The notes beneath the pieces were generated by a model. The model was not told the DNA's origin, made no database searches, and saw only the letters and a list, made by a program, of their open reading frames with translations. Of a DNA stretch of 64,000 nucleotides, positions 43,893-52,751 are shown one piece after another (the stretch's first letter is position 1; every line of letters starts with the position of its first letter). The position numbers were made by a program, and so were the translations under genes. Source of the DNA: Hyphomicrobiales bacterium (GTDB taxonomy: Bacteria > Pseudomonadota > Alphaproteobacteria > Rhizobiales > Rhizobiaceae). Where the stretch lies: NCBI GenBank assembly GCA_900471605.1, contig UCEY01000061.1, positions 49,980 to 113,979 on the forward strand. Reading direction: 5' to 3'.

Positions 43893-44264
43893 ATGACGAC
43901 GCCGGAATTCCTGATGGTGTTCGGGCGCGGGCTGATCGGCGGGCTTTTCGTCGTCGCCGGTATCCGGCATTTCTTCATTCTCCCCGCGGTGGCCGCGCCG
44001 ATGGCGGCGCGTGGCATACCGCGCGCCGGAGAGGTTCTGATCGCCGGCAGCATCTTCGAAACGGTTGCCGGCCTGATGGTGATCTTCGGCTTTTACGCCG
44101 GCTGGGCGGCGCTCGGGCTTGCCGGCTTCACGCTGGTTGCCTCGTGGATCATGCTCGACTTCTGGAACAAGCAGGGCTTTGCGCGCGAGGGCGCGATCAA
44201 TGGCTGGATCGCCAATACCGGCGTGGTCGGCGGCCTGCTGATCGTGGCCGCCGAAGGTTTCTGA
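43893..44264 (+). CDS. DoxX family membrane protein
   Basis: The 123-residue protein has four membrane helices and the DoxX pattern: FGRGLIGGLFVVAGIRHFFI, AAPMAARGIPRAGEVLIAG and LAGFTLVASWIMLDFWN. It begins seven bases after the phytochrome stop, so it may be co-transcribed with it. DoxX family proteins are linked to redox or quinone processes, but function varies. It is in the inner membrane. Confidence 0.82.
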   Translation: MTTPEFLMVFGRGLIGGLFVVAGIRHFFILPAVAAPMAARGIPRAGEVLIAGSIFETVAGLMVIFGFYAGWAALGLAGFTLVASWIMLDFWNKQGFAREGAINGWIANTGVVGGLLIVAAEGF

Positions 44265-44303
44265 CCTATGGGCCTTTGAGGGTATCCAAGCCGGAGGTCC
44301 GGC

Positions 44304-46355
44304 TCAGATATCGAGGTTTTCCGCAAACGCGGCGCGTTCCTGGATGAAGCGGAAGCGGGCATCCGCCTTGGTGCCCATCAGGTTGTCGACGGCTTCGCGG
44401 GTGCCTTCGAAATCCACGTCGTCGATCGAAACGCGCAGCAGCGTGCGATGGGCGGGATCCATCGTGGTTTCCTTGAGCTGCGACGCCATCATCTCGCCCA
44501 GGCCTTTGAAGCGGCCGATCTCGACCTTCTTGCCCTTGAACACCGTTTCCATCAGTTCCGCCCGGTGGGCGTCGTCGCGGGCATAGACCGTCTTGCCGCC
44601 CTGGCGCAGCACGTAGAGCGGCGGCACAGCCAGGTAGAGGTGGTTGCCGCGGATCAGTTCCGGCATTTCCTGGTAGAAGAAGGTGATCAGCAGCGAGGCG
44701 ATGTGGGCGCCGTCGACGTCCGCATCGGTCATGATGATGATGCGTTCGTAGCGAAGGTCTTCCTCGCGGTATTTCGTCCGGGTGCCGCAGCCGAGCGCCT
44801 GGATGAGATCGGCGATCTGCTGGTTGGCGGACAGTTTTTCGCGGCTGGCACTGCCGACGTTGAGGATTTTTCCGCGCAGCGGCAGGATCGCCTGGTTGGC
44901 GCGGTTGCGGCCCTGCTTGGCGGAGCCGCCGGCCGAGTCACCTTCGACGATGAAGAGTTCGGCACCCTCGGCAGTGTTCTGAGCGCAGTCGGCGAGCTTG
45001 CCGGGCAGGCGCAGCTTGCGCACGGCCGTCTTGCGGTTGACTTCCTTTTCCTTGCGGCGGCGCAGGCGCTCTTCGGCGCGTTCGATCACCCATTCGAGGA
45101 GTTTCGCCGCCTCGGCCGGGTTACCGGCAAGATAGTGGTCGAAGGGGTCGCGCAGGATATTTTCGACAATGCGCTGGGCTTCGACGGTCGCGAGCTTGTC
45201 CTTGGTCTGGCCGACGAATTCCGGCTCGCGGATGAAGACCGAGAGCATGCCGACCGCCGAGATCATCACGTCATCAGTGGTGATGTCCTTGGCGCGCTTG
45301 TTCTGGGTCAGGTCCGCATAGTTCTTGAGGCCTTTGGTCAGCGCGATGCGCAGGCCAGCCTCATGGGTGCCGCCTTCGGGGGTCGGGATGGTGTTGCAAT
45401 AGGAATGCAGTTCCGGATCGCCGCCATACCAGGTGATCGCCCATTCCATGGCGCCGTGGCCGCCGGTCTTTTCGGTGCGACCGGCGAAGATTTCGCGGGT
45501 GACCGTAAAGTCCTTGCCGAGCGTGGCGGAAAGATAATCCTTCAAGCCGCCGGGGAAGTGGAAGACCGCCTTTTCCGGGATGTCGCCGCCCGGGGCCACC
45601 ATGCCCGGGTCGCAGCTCCAGCGGATCTCGACGCCGCCGAAGAGATAGGCTTTGGAGCGCGCCATGCGGAAGATGCGGCCGGCATCGAATTTCGCGTGGT
45701 CGCCAAAGATCTGCGGATCGGGGTGGAAGCGCACCCTGGTGCCGCGGCGGTTATGGACGTCGCCGAGCTCTTCCAGGCCGCCCTGCGGCACGCCGCGCGA
45801 AAAGCGCTGGCGGTAGAGTTTTCGATTGCGGGCGACCTCCACCTCGAGAAGATCGGACAGCGCGTTGACGACGGAGACGCCGACGCCGTGCAGGCCGCCC
45901 GATGTCTCGTAGGCCTTGCCGTCGAACTTGCCGCCGGCATGCAGCTTGGTCATGATCACTTCGAGCGTCGACTTGCCCGGAACCTGGGGGTGATTCTCCA
46001 CCGGGATGCCGCGGCCGTTATCGGTGACGGTCAGGAAACCCTCGGCATCGAGATGGACTTCGATGAAATTCGCGTGACCGGCGACCGCTTCGTCCATCGA
46101 GTTGTCGATGACTTCGGCGAAGAGGTGGTGCATCGCCTTTTCGTCGGTGCCGCCGATATACATGCCGGGGCGCATGCGCACCGGCTCCAGCCCCTCGAGC
46201 ACGCGGATCGAGGAGGCGCCGTAATCGTCCCCGGACAGGGTCGTCGGTGCGGGGCGCGGGGTCGAGGGCTCCGCCTTGAGGGCGGGCGCGGGTTCGACGG
46301 CGACCGGCTTTGATGTCACCGGCAAATCGGCAAAAAGGTCGTTATTGTCATCCAT
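44304..46355 (-). CDS. parE: DNA topoisomerase IV subunit B
   Basis: The 683-residue protein is ParE. The GHKL ATPase domain has VIDNSMDEAVAGHANFIEVH, VTDNGRGIPVENHPQ and TSGGLHGVGVSVVNALSD. The TOPRIM domain has LFIVEGDSAGGSAKQGRNR and IIMTDADVDGAHIASLL. Length and motifs fit ParE better than GyrB. Start MDDNNDLF at ATG 46355 resembles other rhizobial ParE; upstream ATGs at 46406 and 46400 are possible. It decatenates chromosomes with ParC, which is not in the window. Confidence 0.94.
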   Translation of the reverse strand: MDDNNDLFADLPVTSKPVAVEPAPALKAEPSTPRPAPTTLSGDDYGASSIRVLEGLEPVRMRPGMYIGGTDEKAMHHLFAEVIDNSMDEAVAGHANFIEVHLDAEGFLTVTDNGRGIPVENHPQVPGKSTLEVIMTKLHAGGKFDGKAYETSGGLHGVGVSVVNALSDLLEVEVARNRKLYRQRFSRGVPQGGLEELGDVHNRRGTRVRFHPDPQIFGDHAKFDAGRIFRMARSKAYLFGGVEIRWSCDPGMVAPGGDIPEKAVFHFPGGLKDYLSATLGKDFTVTREIFAGRTEKTGGHGAMEWAITWYGGDPELHSYCNTIPTPEGGTHEAGLRIALTKGLKNYADLTQNKRAKDITTDDVMISAVGMLSVFIREPEFVGQTKDKLATVEAQRIVENILRDPFDHYLAGNPAEAAKLLEWVIERAEERLRRRKEKEVNRKTAVRKLRLPGKLADCAQNTAEGAELFIVEGDSAGGSAKQGRNRANQAILPLRGKILNVGSASREKLSANQQIADLIQALGCGTRTKYREEDLRYERIIIMTDADVDGAHIASLLITFFYQEMPELIRGNHLYLAVPPLYVLRQGGKTVYARDDAHRAELMETVFKGKKVEIGRFKGLGEMMASQLKETTMDPAHRTLLRVSIDDVDFEGTREAVDNLMGTKADARFRFIQERAAFAENLDI

Positions 46356-46538
46356 CGGCTGCGTCGGTACTACCTGTCGGGGTGCGGAAGAGGAAACCAT
46401 ACCCATCTCGTGCTGTTTCGAATCACTCGCGATTCTGCCAGAAACCCGGCTTTTTCGCGATGCCGCATGGAAACGGTCGTTTTTCACCAATGCTGCGCCG
46501 ATCGGGCCATGGCAAGCTTGCGAGGCTGAGGGAACCTG

Positions 46539-47435
46539 ATGAAACCAAGCATGTCCACAGTTCATTTCGTTTTCGGCACGCTTCTTGCTCTTCTCGTCCC
46601 TCTCGCCGCCGTGCCGGCAAACGCGCAGGAAGGGCCGATCAAGCCCTTCAAGGACGAGCTGTTTTCCCGCTTGACGGTGCTGCAATCCTCAGACGGCGGC
46701 GCCTACGAGGTGATCGACTACCAGGAAATGCGCGACATCAACGGCCGCGACCGTGAGCCGGAACGACGCGTCAAGGATGAATATGTCTCCCTGGGCGTCA
46801 GGGGTTCCCAGCAGAACGAGACGCTGGAGCTTGCCGGACGCCGGCTCGATGTCACCAGAGTGGGACAGGCCGAGGGCGCCGCCTTTACGGTGATCTTCAT
46901 CCATGGCCGCGGCGGCGACCGCCGGCTCGGCGTCAACGACTACACGTTCGGCGGCAATTTCAACCGGCTGAAGAACCTGGCCGCCGGCAATGGCGGCACC
47001 TATTATTCGCCGAGCGTGACCTCGTTCGACGACAAGGGAGTGGCCGATATCGCCGCGCTGATCCGTTATGCGTTCGACCGGTCGTCCGGACGACCGGTGA
47101 TCCTCGCCTGTGCCTCGATGGGCGGGTTCATCTGCCAGGGCATCAGCCGGGACAAGCAGGCCGTGCGGTATCTGAAGGGGGTCGCGCTGCTCGGCGGTCC
47201 ACCGGACCCGGGACTGCCGAAATCGGCCCTCGCAAAGCGCAAGCTGCCGATCTATTTCACGCATGGCGGCAGCGACAGCGTCTACAAGTCCGAGGATCAG
47301 GCGGCGGTCTATCGCAAGCTGAAGGCAGCGCGCTACCCGACCCGGTTCACGCTGTTTGCGACCGGCAGCCACGGCACGCCGATCCGGATGGTGGACTGGA
47401 GGAAGGTCCTGAATTTTCTGCTGACGGGGCACTGA
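46539..47435 (+). CDS. Secreted alpha/beta hydrolase
   Basis: The 298-residue protein has a signal peptide (FGTLLALLVPLAAVPANA) and an alpha/beta-hydrolase fold. The oxyanion strand is VIFIHGRGGDRRLG, the nucleophile lies in ILACASMGGFICQG (Ser in ASMGG) and the catalytic His in FATGSHGTP. An Asp in HGGSDSVYKSED fits the triad. It works in the periplasm on an unknown ester or peptide. It is divergent from parE. Confidence 0.85.
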   Translation: MKPSMSTVHFVFGTLLALLVPLAAVPANAQEGPIKPFKDELFSRLTVLQSSDGGAYEVIDYQEMRDINGRDREPERRVKDEYVSLGVRGSQQNETLELAGRRLDVTRVGQAEGAAFTVIFIHGRGGDRRLGVNDYTFGGNFNRLKNLAAGNGGTYYSPSVTSFDDKGVADIAALIRYAFDRSSGRPVILACASMGGFICQGISRDKQAVRYLKGVALLGGPPDPGLPKSALAKRKLPIYFTHGGSDSVYKSEDQAAVYRKLKAARYPTRFTLFATGSHGTPIRMVDWRKVLNFLLTGH

Positions 47436-47580
47436 AACAGCGGCCGTTAACCAAAGACTTGAACCAAAACCTGTCTTTTGCATACCAATTGCTGCAGGAT
47501 GTGTCTAAAAACACGGTTCCCGAATAGATGGAGGTTTCGGTTCCGCCCGCCGGAACCGAATGGAGAGGAAATATTTGCCG

Positions 47581-48351
47581 ATGACGCCTGACGTGCGCCC
47601 GCTCGTTGCCGGAAACTGGAAGATGAACGGCACCCGCGAGTTCCTGACCGAAATCAAGACGATTGCCGATGGGGTGATGGGAGCGCTTTCGGAAAAGGTC
47701 GATACGCTGATCTGCCCGCCGGCGACGCTGCTCTATGTCGCGACCGCATTGTCGACCGACAGCCCGCTCGAGATCGGCGGCCAGGATTGCCACCAGAATG
47801 CCAGCGGCGCCCATACCGGCGATATTTCCGCAGAGATGATCGCCGACTGCTTCGGCACCTATGTGATCGTCGGACATTCGGAACGCCGGGCCGACCATGC
47901 GGAGACCGACCATCTGGTTCGCGCCAAGGCGGAGGCGGCCTATGCCGCCGATCTGACGGCGATCGTCTGCATCGGCGAAACCGGCGACGAACGCGACGCC
48001 TACCAGACCCTCGACGTCCTCAAACGGCAGATTTTCGGCTCGCTGCCCCAGTCGGCAAACGCCGACAACACCGTCGTCGCCTATGAACCGATCTGGGCGA
48101 TCGGCACCGGACTGACGCCGACGGTCAAGGATATCGAAATCGCCCATGCCTTCATGCGGGCGGAGCTCGTCCAGCGGTTCGGCGACGAGGGCAGGCGGAT
48201 GCGCATTCTCTATGGCGGCTCGGTCAAGCCGGGCAACGCCCGGGAGTTGATGAACGTCGAGAATGTCGACGGCGCACTGATCGGCGGCGCGAGCTTGAAA
48301 GCCGCGGACTTTCTCGCCATCTACCGGGTCTATGAGGAACTGACGGCCTAA
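47581..48351 (+). CDS. tpiA: Triosephosphate isomerase
   Basis: The 256-residue enzyme interconverts dihydroxyacetone phosphate and glyceraldehyde 3-phosphate. Active residues are Lys in VAGNWKMNGT, His in YVIVGHSERRADH, Glu in VAYEPIWAIGTG and the C-terminal phosphate loop GGASLKAADF. GAGGAA precedes ATG 47581; in-frame codons from 47560 lie upstream of the normal start. The secG and pyrG genes follow, a usual rhizobial order. Confidence 0.96.
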   Translation: MTPDVRPLVAGNWKMNGTREFLTEIKTIADGVMGALSEKVDTLICPPATLLYVATALSTDSPLEIGGQDCHQNASGAHTGDISAEMIADCFGTYVIVGHSERRADHAETDHLVRAKAEAAYAADLTAIVCIGETGDERDAYQTLDVLKRQIFGSLPQSANADNTVVAYEPIWAIGTGLTPTVKDIEIAHAFMRAELVQRFGDEGRRMRILYGGSVKPGNARELMNVENVDGALIGGASLKAADFLAIYRVYEELTA

Positions 48352-48445
48352 AGCTCTTGATAGGGCTTGGAATGCGCGCGGGCCTCATGTAAAGAGCCGC
48401 CAATCTTCTTCTATTGCCTCGTCGAGGGGCAGGGATCTTTAATTC

Positions 48446-48907
48446 ATGCAGACCGTTCTGATCGTCATTCATCTCATGATCGTGCTGGCGCTGGTCGGCG
48501 TCGTGCTGATCCAGCGCTCCGAAGGCGGCGGGCTCGGCATCGGCGGGGGCTCCGGCTTCATGTCGGCACGCGGCACCGCCAATGCGCTGACCCGCACGAC
48601 CGCCATTCTCGCGACGCTGTTCTTCATCACCTCGCTCGCGCTTGGCATTCTCGCCCGGTACGAATCCCGCCCGAGCGACATCCTGAACCGCATCCCGCAG
48701 AGCCAGCAGGGCACGGGCGGCGGTATTCTCGACCAGCTCGGCCCGGCGCCTGCGCCGGCTCCGGCAGGCAACGGCGTTCCGTCCGGCTCCGGCGCATCCG
48801 CTCCGGCAGCGCCTGCGACCGGCGCTGCGCCGGCACCTGCCGCCCCCGCCACCGGTTCGGCGCCTGCCGCTCCGGCTGCACCGGCGGGTGTTCCGACCGG
48901 CCAGTAA
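48446..48907 (+). CDS. secG: SecG preprotein translocase subunit
   Basis: The 153-residue protein has SecG's two membrane helices: VLIVIHLMIVLALVGVVLIQ and TAILATLFFITSLALGIL, with the RSEGGGLGIGGGSGFMSARG loop between. The last ~70 residues are Ala/Pro/Gly repeats, typical of alphaproteobacterial SecG and of low complexity. It assists SecYE-SecA export. An intrinsic terminator lies 23 bases downstream. Confidence 0.94.
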   Translation: MQTVLIVIHLMIVLALVGVVLIQRSEGGGLGIGGGSGFMSARGTANALTRTTAILATLFFITSLALGILARYESRPSDILNRIPQSQQGTGGGILDQLGPAPAPAPAGNGVPSGSGASAPAAPATGAAPAPAAPATGSAPAAPAAPAGVPTGQ

Positions 48908-48929
48908 GGCGCGGTCGACGTTTCAAGCT

Positions 48930-48960
48930 CCGGCAGGCCAAAAGCCTGCCGGTTTTATTT
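48930..48960 (+). terminator. Rho-independent terminator after secG
   Basis: CCGGCAGGC and GCCTGCCGG (9 bp) enclose CAAAA and are followed by TTTTATTTT. It ends the tpiA-secG transcript before pyrG, which therefore likely has its own promoter. Confidence 0.85.
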
Positions 48961-49042
48961 TGTGAAGATTCCACAGCCGTTTTTATAAAGCGGACGATTT
49001 GGGCTGGCGGAATCACCAATGAAAAGGTATCCGGTGAATCCC

Positions 49043-50671
49043 ATGGCGCGATATGTATTCATAACTGGCGGCGTGGTTTCTTCCCTCGGAAAAGGAATTG
49101 CGGCCGCGGCACTCGGAGCTTTGTTACAAGCACGAGGTTACCGGGTTCGACTGAGAAAGCTCGATCCTTATCTCAACGTCGATCCGGGCACGATGAGCCC
49201 GACGCAGCACGGCGAGGTGTTCGTCACCGACGACGGGGCGGAAACAGACCTCGATCTCGGTCATTACGAGCGCTTCACGGGGCGTTCGGCGACGAAGACC
49301 GACAACATCACCACGGGTCGCATCTACAAGAACATCATCGACAAGGAACGCCGCGGCGACTATCTCGGCGCGACCGTCCAGGTGATCCCGCACGTCACCA
49401 ACGAGATCAAGGATTTCGTGACCGAAGGCAATGACGACTACGATTTCGTCATCTGCGAGATCGGCGGCACGGTGGGCGACATCGAGGCGATGCCGTTCAT
49501 GGAAGCGATCCGCCAGCTCGGCAACGATTTGCCGCGCGGCACCGCAATCTATCTCCACCTGACGCTGATGCCGTTCATTCCGGCGGCTGGCGAGCTGAAG
49601 ACCAAGCCGACCCAGCATTCCGTGAAGGAACTGCAGGCGATGGGGATTGCCCCCGACATCCTCCTGGTGCGGGCCGACCGGGAAATCCCGGAAGCCGAAC
49701 GCCGCAAGCTGTCGCTGTTCTGCAACGTGCGTCCGTCCGCCGTCATCCAGGCGCTCGACGTCGCCAATATCTACGACGTGCCGATGGCCTATCACAAGGA
49801 AGGCCTCGACAACGAGGTGCTTGCCGCCTTCGGCATCGAGCCGGCCCCGAAGCCGCGTCTGGATGCCTGGGAAGAGGTCTGCAACCGCATCCGCACGCCG
49901 GAAGGCGAGGTGACGATCGCGATCGTCGGCAAATATACGGGCCTCAAGGACGCCTACAAGTCGCTGATCGAGGCGCTGCATCACGGCGGCATCGCTAACC
50001 ACGTCAAGGTCAAGCTCGAGTGGATCGAATCGGAAGTCTTCGAGAAGGAAGACCCGGCTCCCTGGCTTGAGAAGGTCCACGGCATCCTGGTGCCGGGCGG
50101 TTTCGGCGAGCGCGGTTCGCAGGGCAAGATCAATGCGGCCCGTTTCGCACGCGAACGCAAGGTGCCGTATTTCGGCATCTGCTTCGGCATGCAGATGGCG
50201 GTCATCGAGGCTGCCCGCAATCTGGCTGGCATCGAGAAGGCGTCTTCGACGGAATTCGGCCCCGCCAAGGAGCCGGTGGTCGGCCTGATGACCGAATGGG
50301 TGAAGGGCAACGAACTCGAAGTCCGCTCGGCGGCCGGCGACCTCGGCGGCACGATGCGCCTCGGCGCCTACAAGGCGGCGCTCAAGAAGGACACCAAGAT
50401 CGCCGAGATCTACGGCTCGACCGATATTTCCGAGCGTCACCGTCACCGCTACGAGGTGAATATCGACTATAAGGACCGGCTGGAAAACTGCGGTCTGGTC
50501 TTCTCGGGCATGTCGCCGGATGGCGTGCTGCCGGAGACGATCGAATATCCGGACCATCCGTGGTTCATCGGCGTCCAGTATCATCCGGAACTGAAGAGCC
50601 GGCCACTCGATCCGCATCCGCTGTTTGCAAGCTTTATCGAAGCGGCTTTGGAACAAAGCCGCCTCGTTTAA
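49043..50671 (+). CDS. pyrG: CTP synthase
   Basis: The 542-residue enzyme makes CTP from UTP, ATP and glutamine. The synthase domain has ITGGVVSSLGKGIAAAALGA (P-loop), DPYLNVDPGTMSPTQHGEVF and CEIGGTVGDIE. The glutaminase domain has VPGGFGERG, FGICFGMQMAVIEAARN (catalytic Cys) and VQYHPELKSRP (His, Glu). ATG 49043 matches the usual MARYVFITGG start; the upstream ATG at 49019 adds eight residues. A terminator follows. Confidence 0.97.
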   Translation: MARYVFITGGVVSSLGKGIAAAALGALLQARGYRVRLRKLDPYLNVDPGTMSPTQHGEVFVTDDGAETDLDLGHYERFTGRSATKTDNITTGRIYKNIIDKERRGDYLGATVQVIPHVTNEIKDFVTEGNDDYDFVICEIGGTVGDIEAMPFMEAIRQLGNDLPRGTAIYLHLTLMPFIPAAGELKTKPTQHSVKELQAMGIAPDILLVRADREIPEAERRKLSLFCNVRPSAVIQALDVANIYDVPMAYHKEGLDNEVLAAFGIEPAPKPRLDAWEEVCNRIRTPEGEVTIAIVGKYTGLKDAYKSLIEALHHGGIANHVKVKLEWIESEVFEKEDPAPWLEKVHGILVPGGFGERGSQGKINAARFARERKVPYFGICFGMQMAVIEAARNLAGIEKASSTEFGPAKEPVVGLMTEWVKGNELEVRSAAGDLGGTMRLGAYKAALKKDTKIAEIYGSTDISERHRHRYEVNIDYKDRLENCGLVFSGMSPDGVLPETIEYPDHPWFIGVQYHPELKSRPLDPHPLFASFIEAALEQSRLV

Positions 50672-50682
50672 GGACATCCGAC

Positions 50683-50712
50683 AAAAGGCAGGGTCACGCA
50701 CCCTGCCTTTTT
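50683..50712 (+). terminator. Rho-independent terminator after pyrG
   Basis: AAAAGGCAGGGT and ACCCTGCCTTTTT enclose CACGC and end in five Ts, 11 bases past the pyrG stop. Confidence 0.9.
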
Positions 50713-50809
50713 GCTATCGGGCGGAGATGTTCCGTTTTTCGCACTGGCGGCATTGCCGCAACATCCCCTATGCTCGCCGGAATTGTTCTTTTCATTTCAG
50801 CGGTGCGAC

Positions 50810-51580
50810 ATGGGTATTTTTGACAGATTTTCTCTTGAGGGGCGCGTGGCGCTCGTCACCGGCAGCGGTCGCGGGCTTGGCCTGCAGATGGCGAAGGCCC
50901 TGGCGGAGGCCGGCGCGCATGTCGTGCTCAGCGGCCGCTCGAGCGACTTGCTCGAACAGGCCGTGGCCTCGATCACCAGTGCTGGAGGCAAGGCGAGTGC
51001 CGCTGCCTTCGACGTCGCGGATCTCGATGCCGGACGCGAGACGATCGCCAGACTTCACGCGGATCATGGCCGGCTGGATATCCTGATCAACAATGTAGGA
51101 GCCCGCGACCGGCGCGTGTTTGCAGCGTTCAGCGATGCCGAAATCCTGAACCTGATCCAGACCGACCTTCTCTCGGCGATTGCGTTGTCCCGAAGCGCCG
51201 CTGAGATCATGAAGGGGCAGGGATACGGCCGTCTCATCTCGGTCACGTCGATCATCGGCAGCATGGCGCGCGCGGGCGACGCCATCTATCCCATCGCCAA
51301 ACAGGGCCTGACCGGGCTGGTGCGAAGCCTTGCGGCCGAATATGGCCCGTTCGGCGTCACCAGCAACGCGATTGCGCCGGGCATGTTCGCGACCGAGACC
51401 AATGCGGGGATTTCCGCGGATCCCGGCATGATCGCCTTCATGCGCCAGCGCGTGCCGCTGCAGCGGTGGGGCCAGCCCGAAGAGATCGCCGGTGCCGCGC
51501 TGTTTCTGGCAAGCGACGCCGGCTCCTTCGTCAACGGCCATGTGCTGACCGTCGACGGTGGTATGTCCATACAGATGTGA
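50810..51580 (+). CDS. Short-chain dehydrogenase/reductase
   Basis: The 256-residue protein has the classical SDR fold: VALVTGSGRGLGLQMAKAL (NAD(P) loop), DILINNVGARD, catalytic Ser in ISVTSIIG, and YPIAK (Tyr and Lys). The opening FSLEGRVALVTG resembles gluconate 5-dehydrogenase and 3-oxoacyl reductase relatives. The substrate cannot be told by eye. It is convergent with the citrate-synthase-family gene, with six bases between the stops. Confidence 0.88.
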   Translation: MGIFDRFSLEGRVALVTGSGRGLGLQMAKALAEAGAHVVLSGRSSDLLEQAVASITSAGGKASAAAFDVADLDAGRETIARLHADHGRLDILINNVGARDRRVFAAFSDAEILNLIQTDLLSAIALSRSAAEIMKGQGYGRLISVTSIIGSMARAGDAIYPIAKQGLTGLVRSLAAEYGPFGVTSNAIAPGMFATETNAGISADPGMIAFMRQRVPLQRWGQPEEIAGAALFLASDAGSFVNGHVLTVDGGMSIQM

Positions 51581-51586
51581 GGGCCG

Positions 51587-52678
51587 TCATGCCGCCTGCG
51601 GCAGCGGTCCGACATAGACCGAACGCGGGCGGATCAGCCGGCCTTCCAGCGCCTGTTCTCGGGCATGGGCGATCCAGCCGACCGTGCGGCCGATGGCAAA
51701 AACGCCGGTAAAGGCCTCGCGCGGGAATTTCAGCGCGTCGAGCAGCAGGGCGGTATAAAATTCCACGTTGACGTCGAGCGGCCGATCGGGCTTGCGCTCC
51801 CTGAGGATGGCAAGCGCCGCCTGTTCCACCGCTTCGGCAAGCCGGATCCGGTCGAGATCCACCTGGCCGGTGGCGACAAGCGGTCGCAGAGCATGTTTCA
51901 GCGCATCGGCGCGCGGGTCGCGAACCCGGTATATGCGATGGCCGAAGCCCATCAGCCGCTCGCCGCGGTCGAGCGCATCGGCAAGCCACGGTTCGGCATT
52001 CCCTTGCGTGCCGATAGCATCCAGCATGTCGAGCACGGGTCCCGGCGCGCCGCCGTGCAGCGGGCCTTTCAGCGCGCTGATCGCCGCGAGCACACTGGAG
52101 GTGAGGCCGGCCTTGGTCGAGGCGACGACGCGCGAGGCGAAGGTCGAGGCGTTGAGGCCATGGTCGGAGATCGTCACCAGATAGGCGTCGAGCGCTGCGA
52201 CCTGTTCACGCGTCGGCAGGCTGCCGCTCAGCATGGCGAGAATATCGGCGGACTGGGAGAGCGACGGCTTCGGCGCCACGGGTGTCGCCCCCTTCTGGAG
52301 CCGCAGCACGGCCGGCAGGAAGACGGCGGGAGCGGCAAGCAGGCGCAGGGCCGTCTCCAAGTCCTCGCCATCCGGCAGCCGTGCGATCAGGGCGCGCATG
52401 GCATCGACCGGCGGCAGGTTCAGGAGCGCTTCATCGGCTGAGACCACGTGCGAAAAAACGTCGGCGCGGGCCTCGCCAAGACGGGTCTTCAGATCGGTTG
52501 CGCCAAGTGGCTGTTCCAGCATGCCATCCAGCAGCAGCACGGCCACGTCTTCAAAGGTCGCGTGCGAGACGAGGAGGTCGAGAGAGACACCGCGGATGAC
52601 GAGGCGACCCGCTTCCCCGTCCACGTCCGAAAGCCGGGTCTCGGCGGCGATGACATCTTCAAGTCCGTTGTTTTTCAT
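51587..52678 (-). CDS. Citrate synthase family protein
   Basis: The 363-residue protein has the citrate synthase fold with catalytic His in ALKGPLHGGAPGP and in LMGFGHRIYRVRDPRA. The acid normally Asp (NVDFY) reads NVEFYTALLL, so Glu replaces it. The length is shorter than GltA and like methylcitrate-type enzymes. AAAGGAGAAA lies before ATG 52678. It is divergent from a second family member fused to a DNA-binding domain. Condensation of acetyl- or propionyl-CoA with oxaloacetate is likely, but the true housekeeping gltA must be elsewhere. Confidence 0.82.
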   Translation of the reverse strand: MKNNGLEDVIAAETRLSDVDGEAGRLVIRGVSLDLLVSHATFEDVAVLLLDGMLEQPLGATDLKTRLGEARADVFSHVVSADEALLNLPPVDAMRALIARLPDGEDLETALRLLAAPAVFLPAVLRLQKGATPVAPKPSLSQSADILAMLSGSLPTREQVAALDAYLVTISDHGLNASTFASRVVASTKAGLTSSVLAAISALKGPLHGGAPGPVLDMLDAIGTQGNAEPWLADALDRGERLMGFGHRIYRVRDPRADALKHALRPLVATGQVDLDRIRLAEAVEQAALAILRERKPDRPLDVNVEFYTALLLDALKFPREAFTGVFAIGRTVGWIAHAREQALEGRLIRPRSVYVGPLPQAA

Positions 52679-52720
52679 GGGGGTTTCTCCTTTACGTGAA
52701 GGATGATCGGACCTAGTCTT

Positions 52721-52750
52721 ATTGACGTCAATCTTGATGCAATCGATCAA
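52721..52750. promoter_or_regulatory. Palindromic operator region between citrate-synthase-family genes
   Basis: ATTGACGTCAAT at 52721-52732 is a perfect 12-base palindrome. Right after it, TTGAT (52734-52738) and ATCAA (52746-52750) form a second inverted repeat. Both lie in the 73-base gap between divergent starts, so they could serve a shared regulator, plausibly the HTH domain of the neighbouring protein. Confidence 0.5.
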
Positions 52751-52751
52751 T

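Noticed and set aside
42327..43970. A 547-codon open frame opposite the phytochrome
   Set aside because: It is antisense to kinase and receiver domains that are clearly coding; no motif or ribosome site.
44448..46313. A 621-codon open frame opposite parE
   Set aside because: It lies fully inside the certain parE gene, has shadow-frame composition and no recognisable motif.
48722..48907. Tandem Ala/Pro/Gly repeats in secG as a possible DNA repeat element
   Set aside because: It is low-complexity coding sequence typical of alphaproteobacterial SecG tails.
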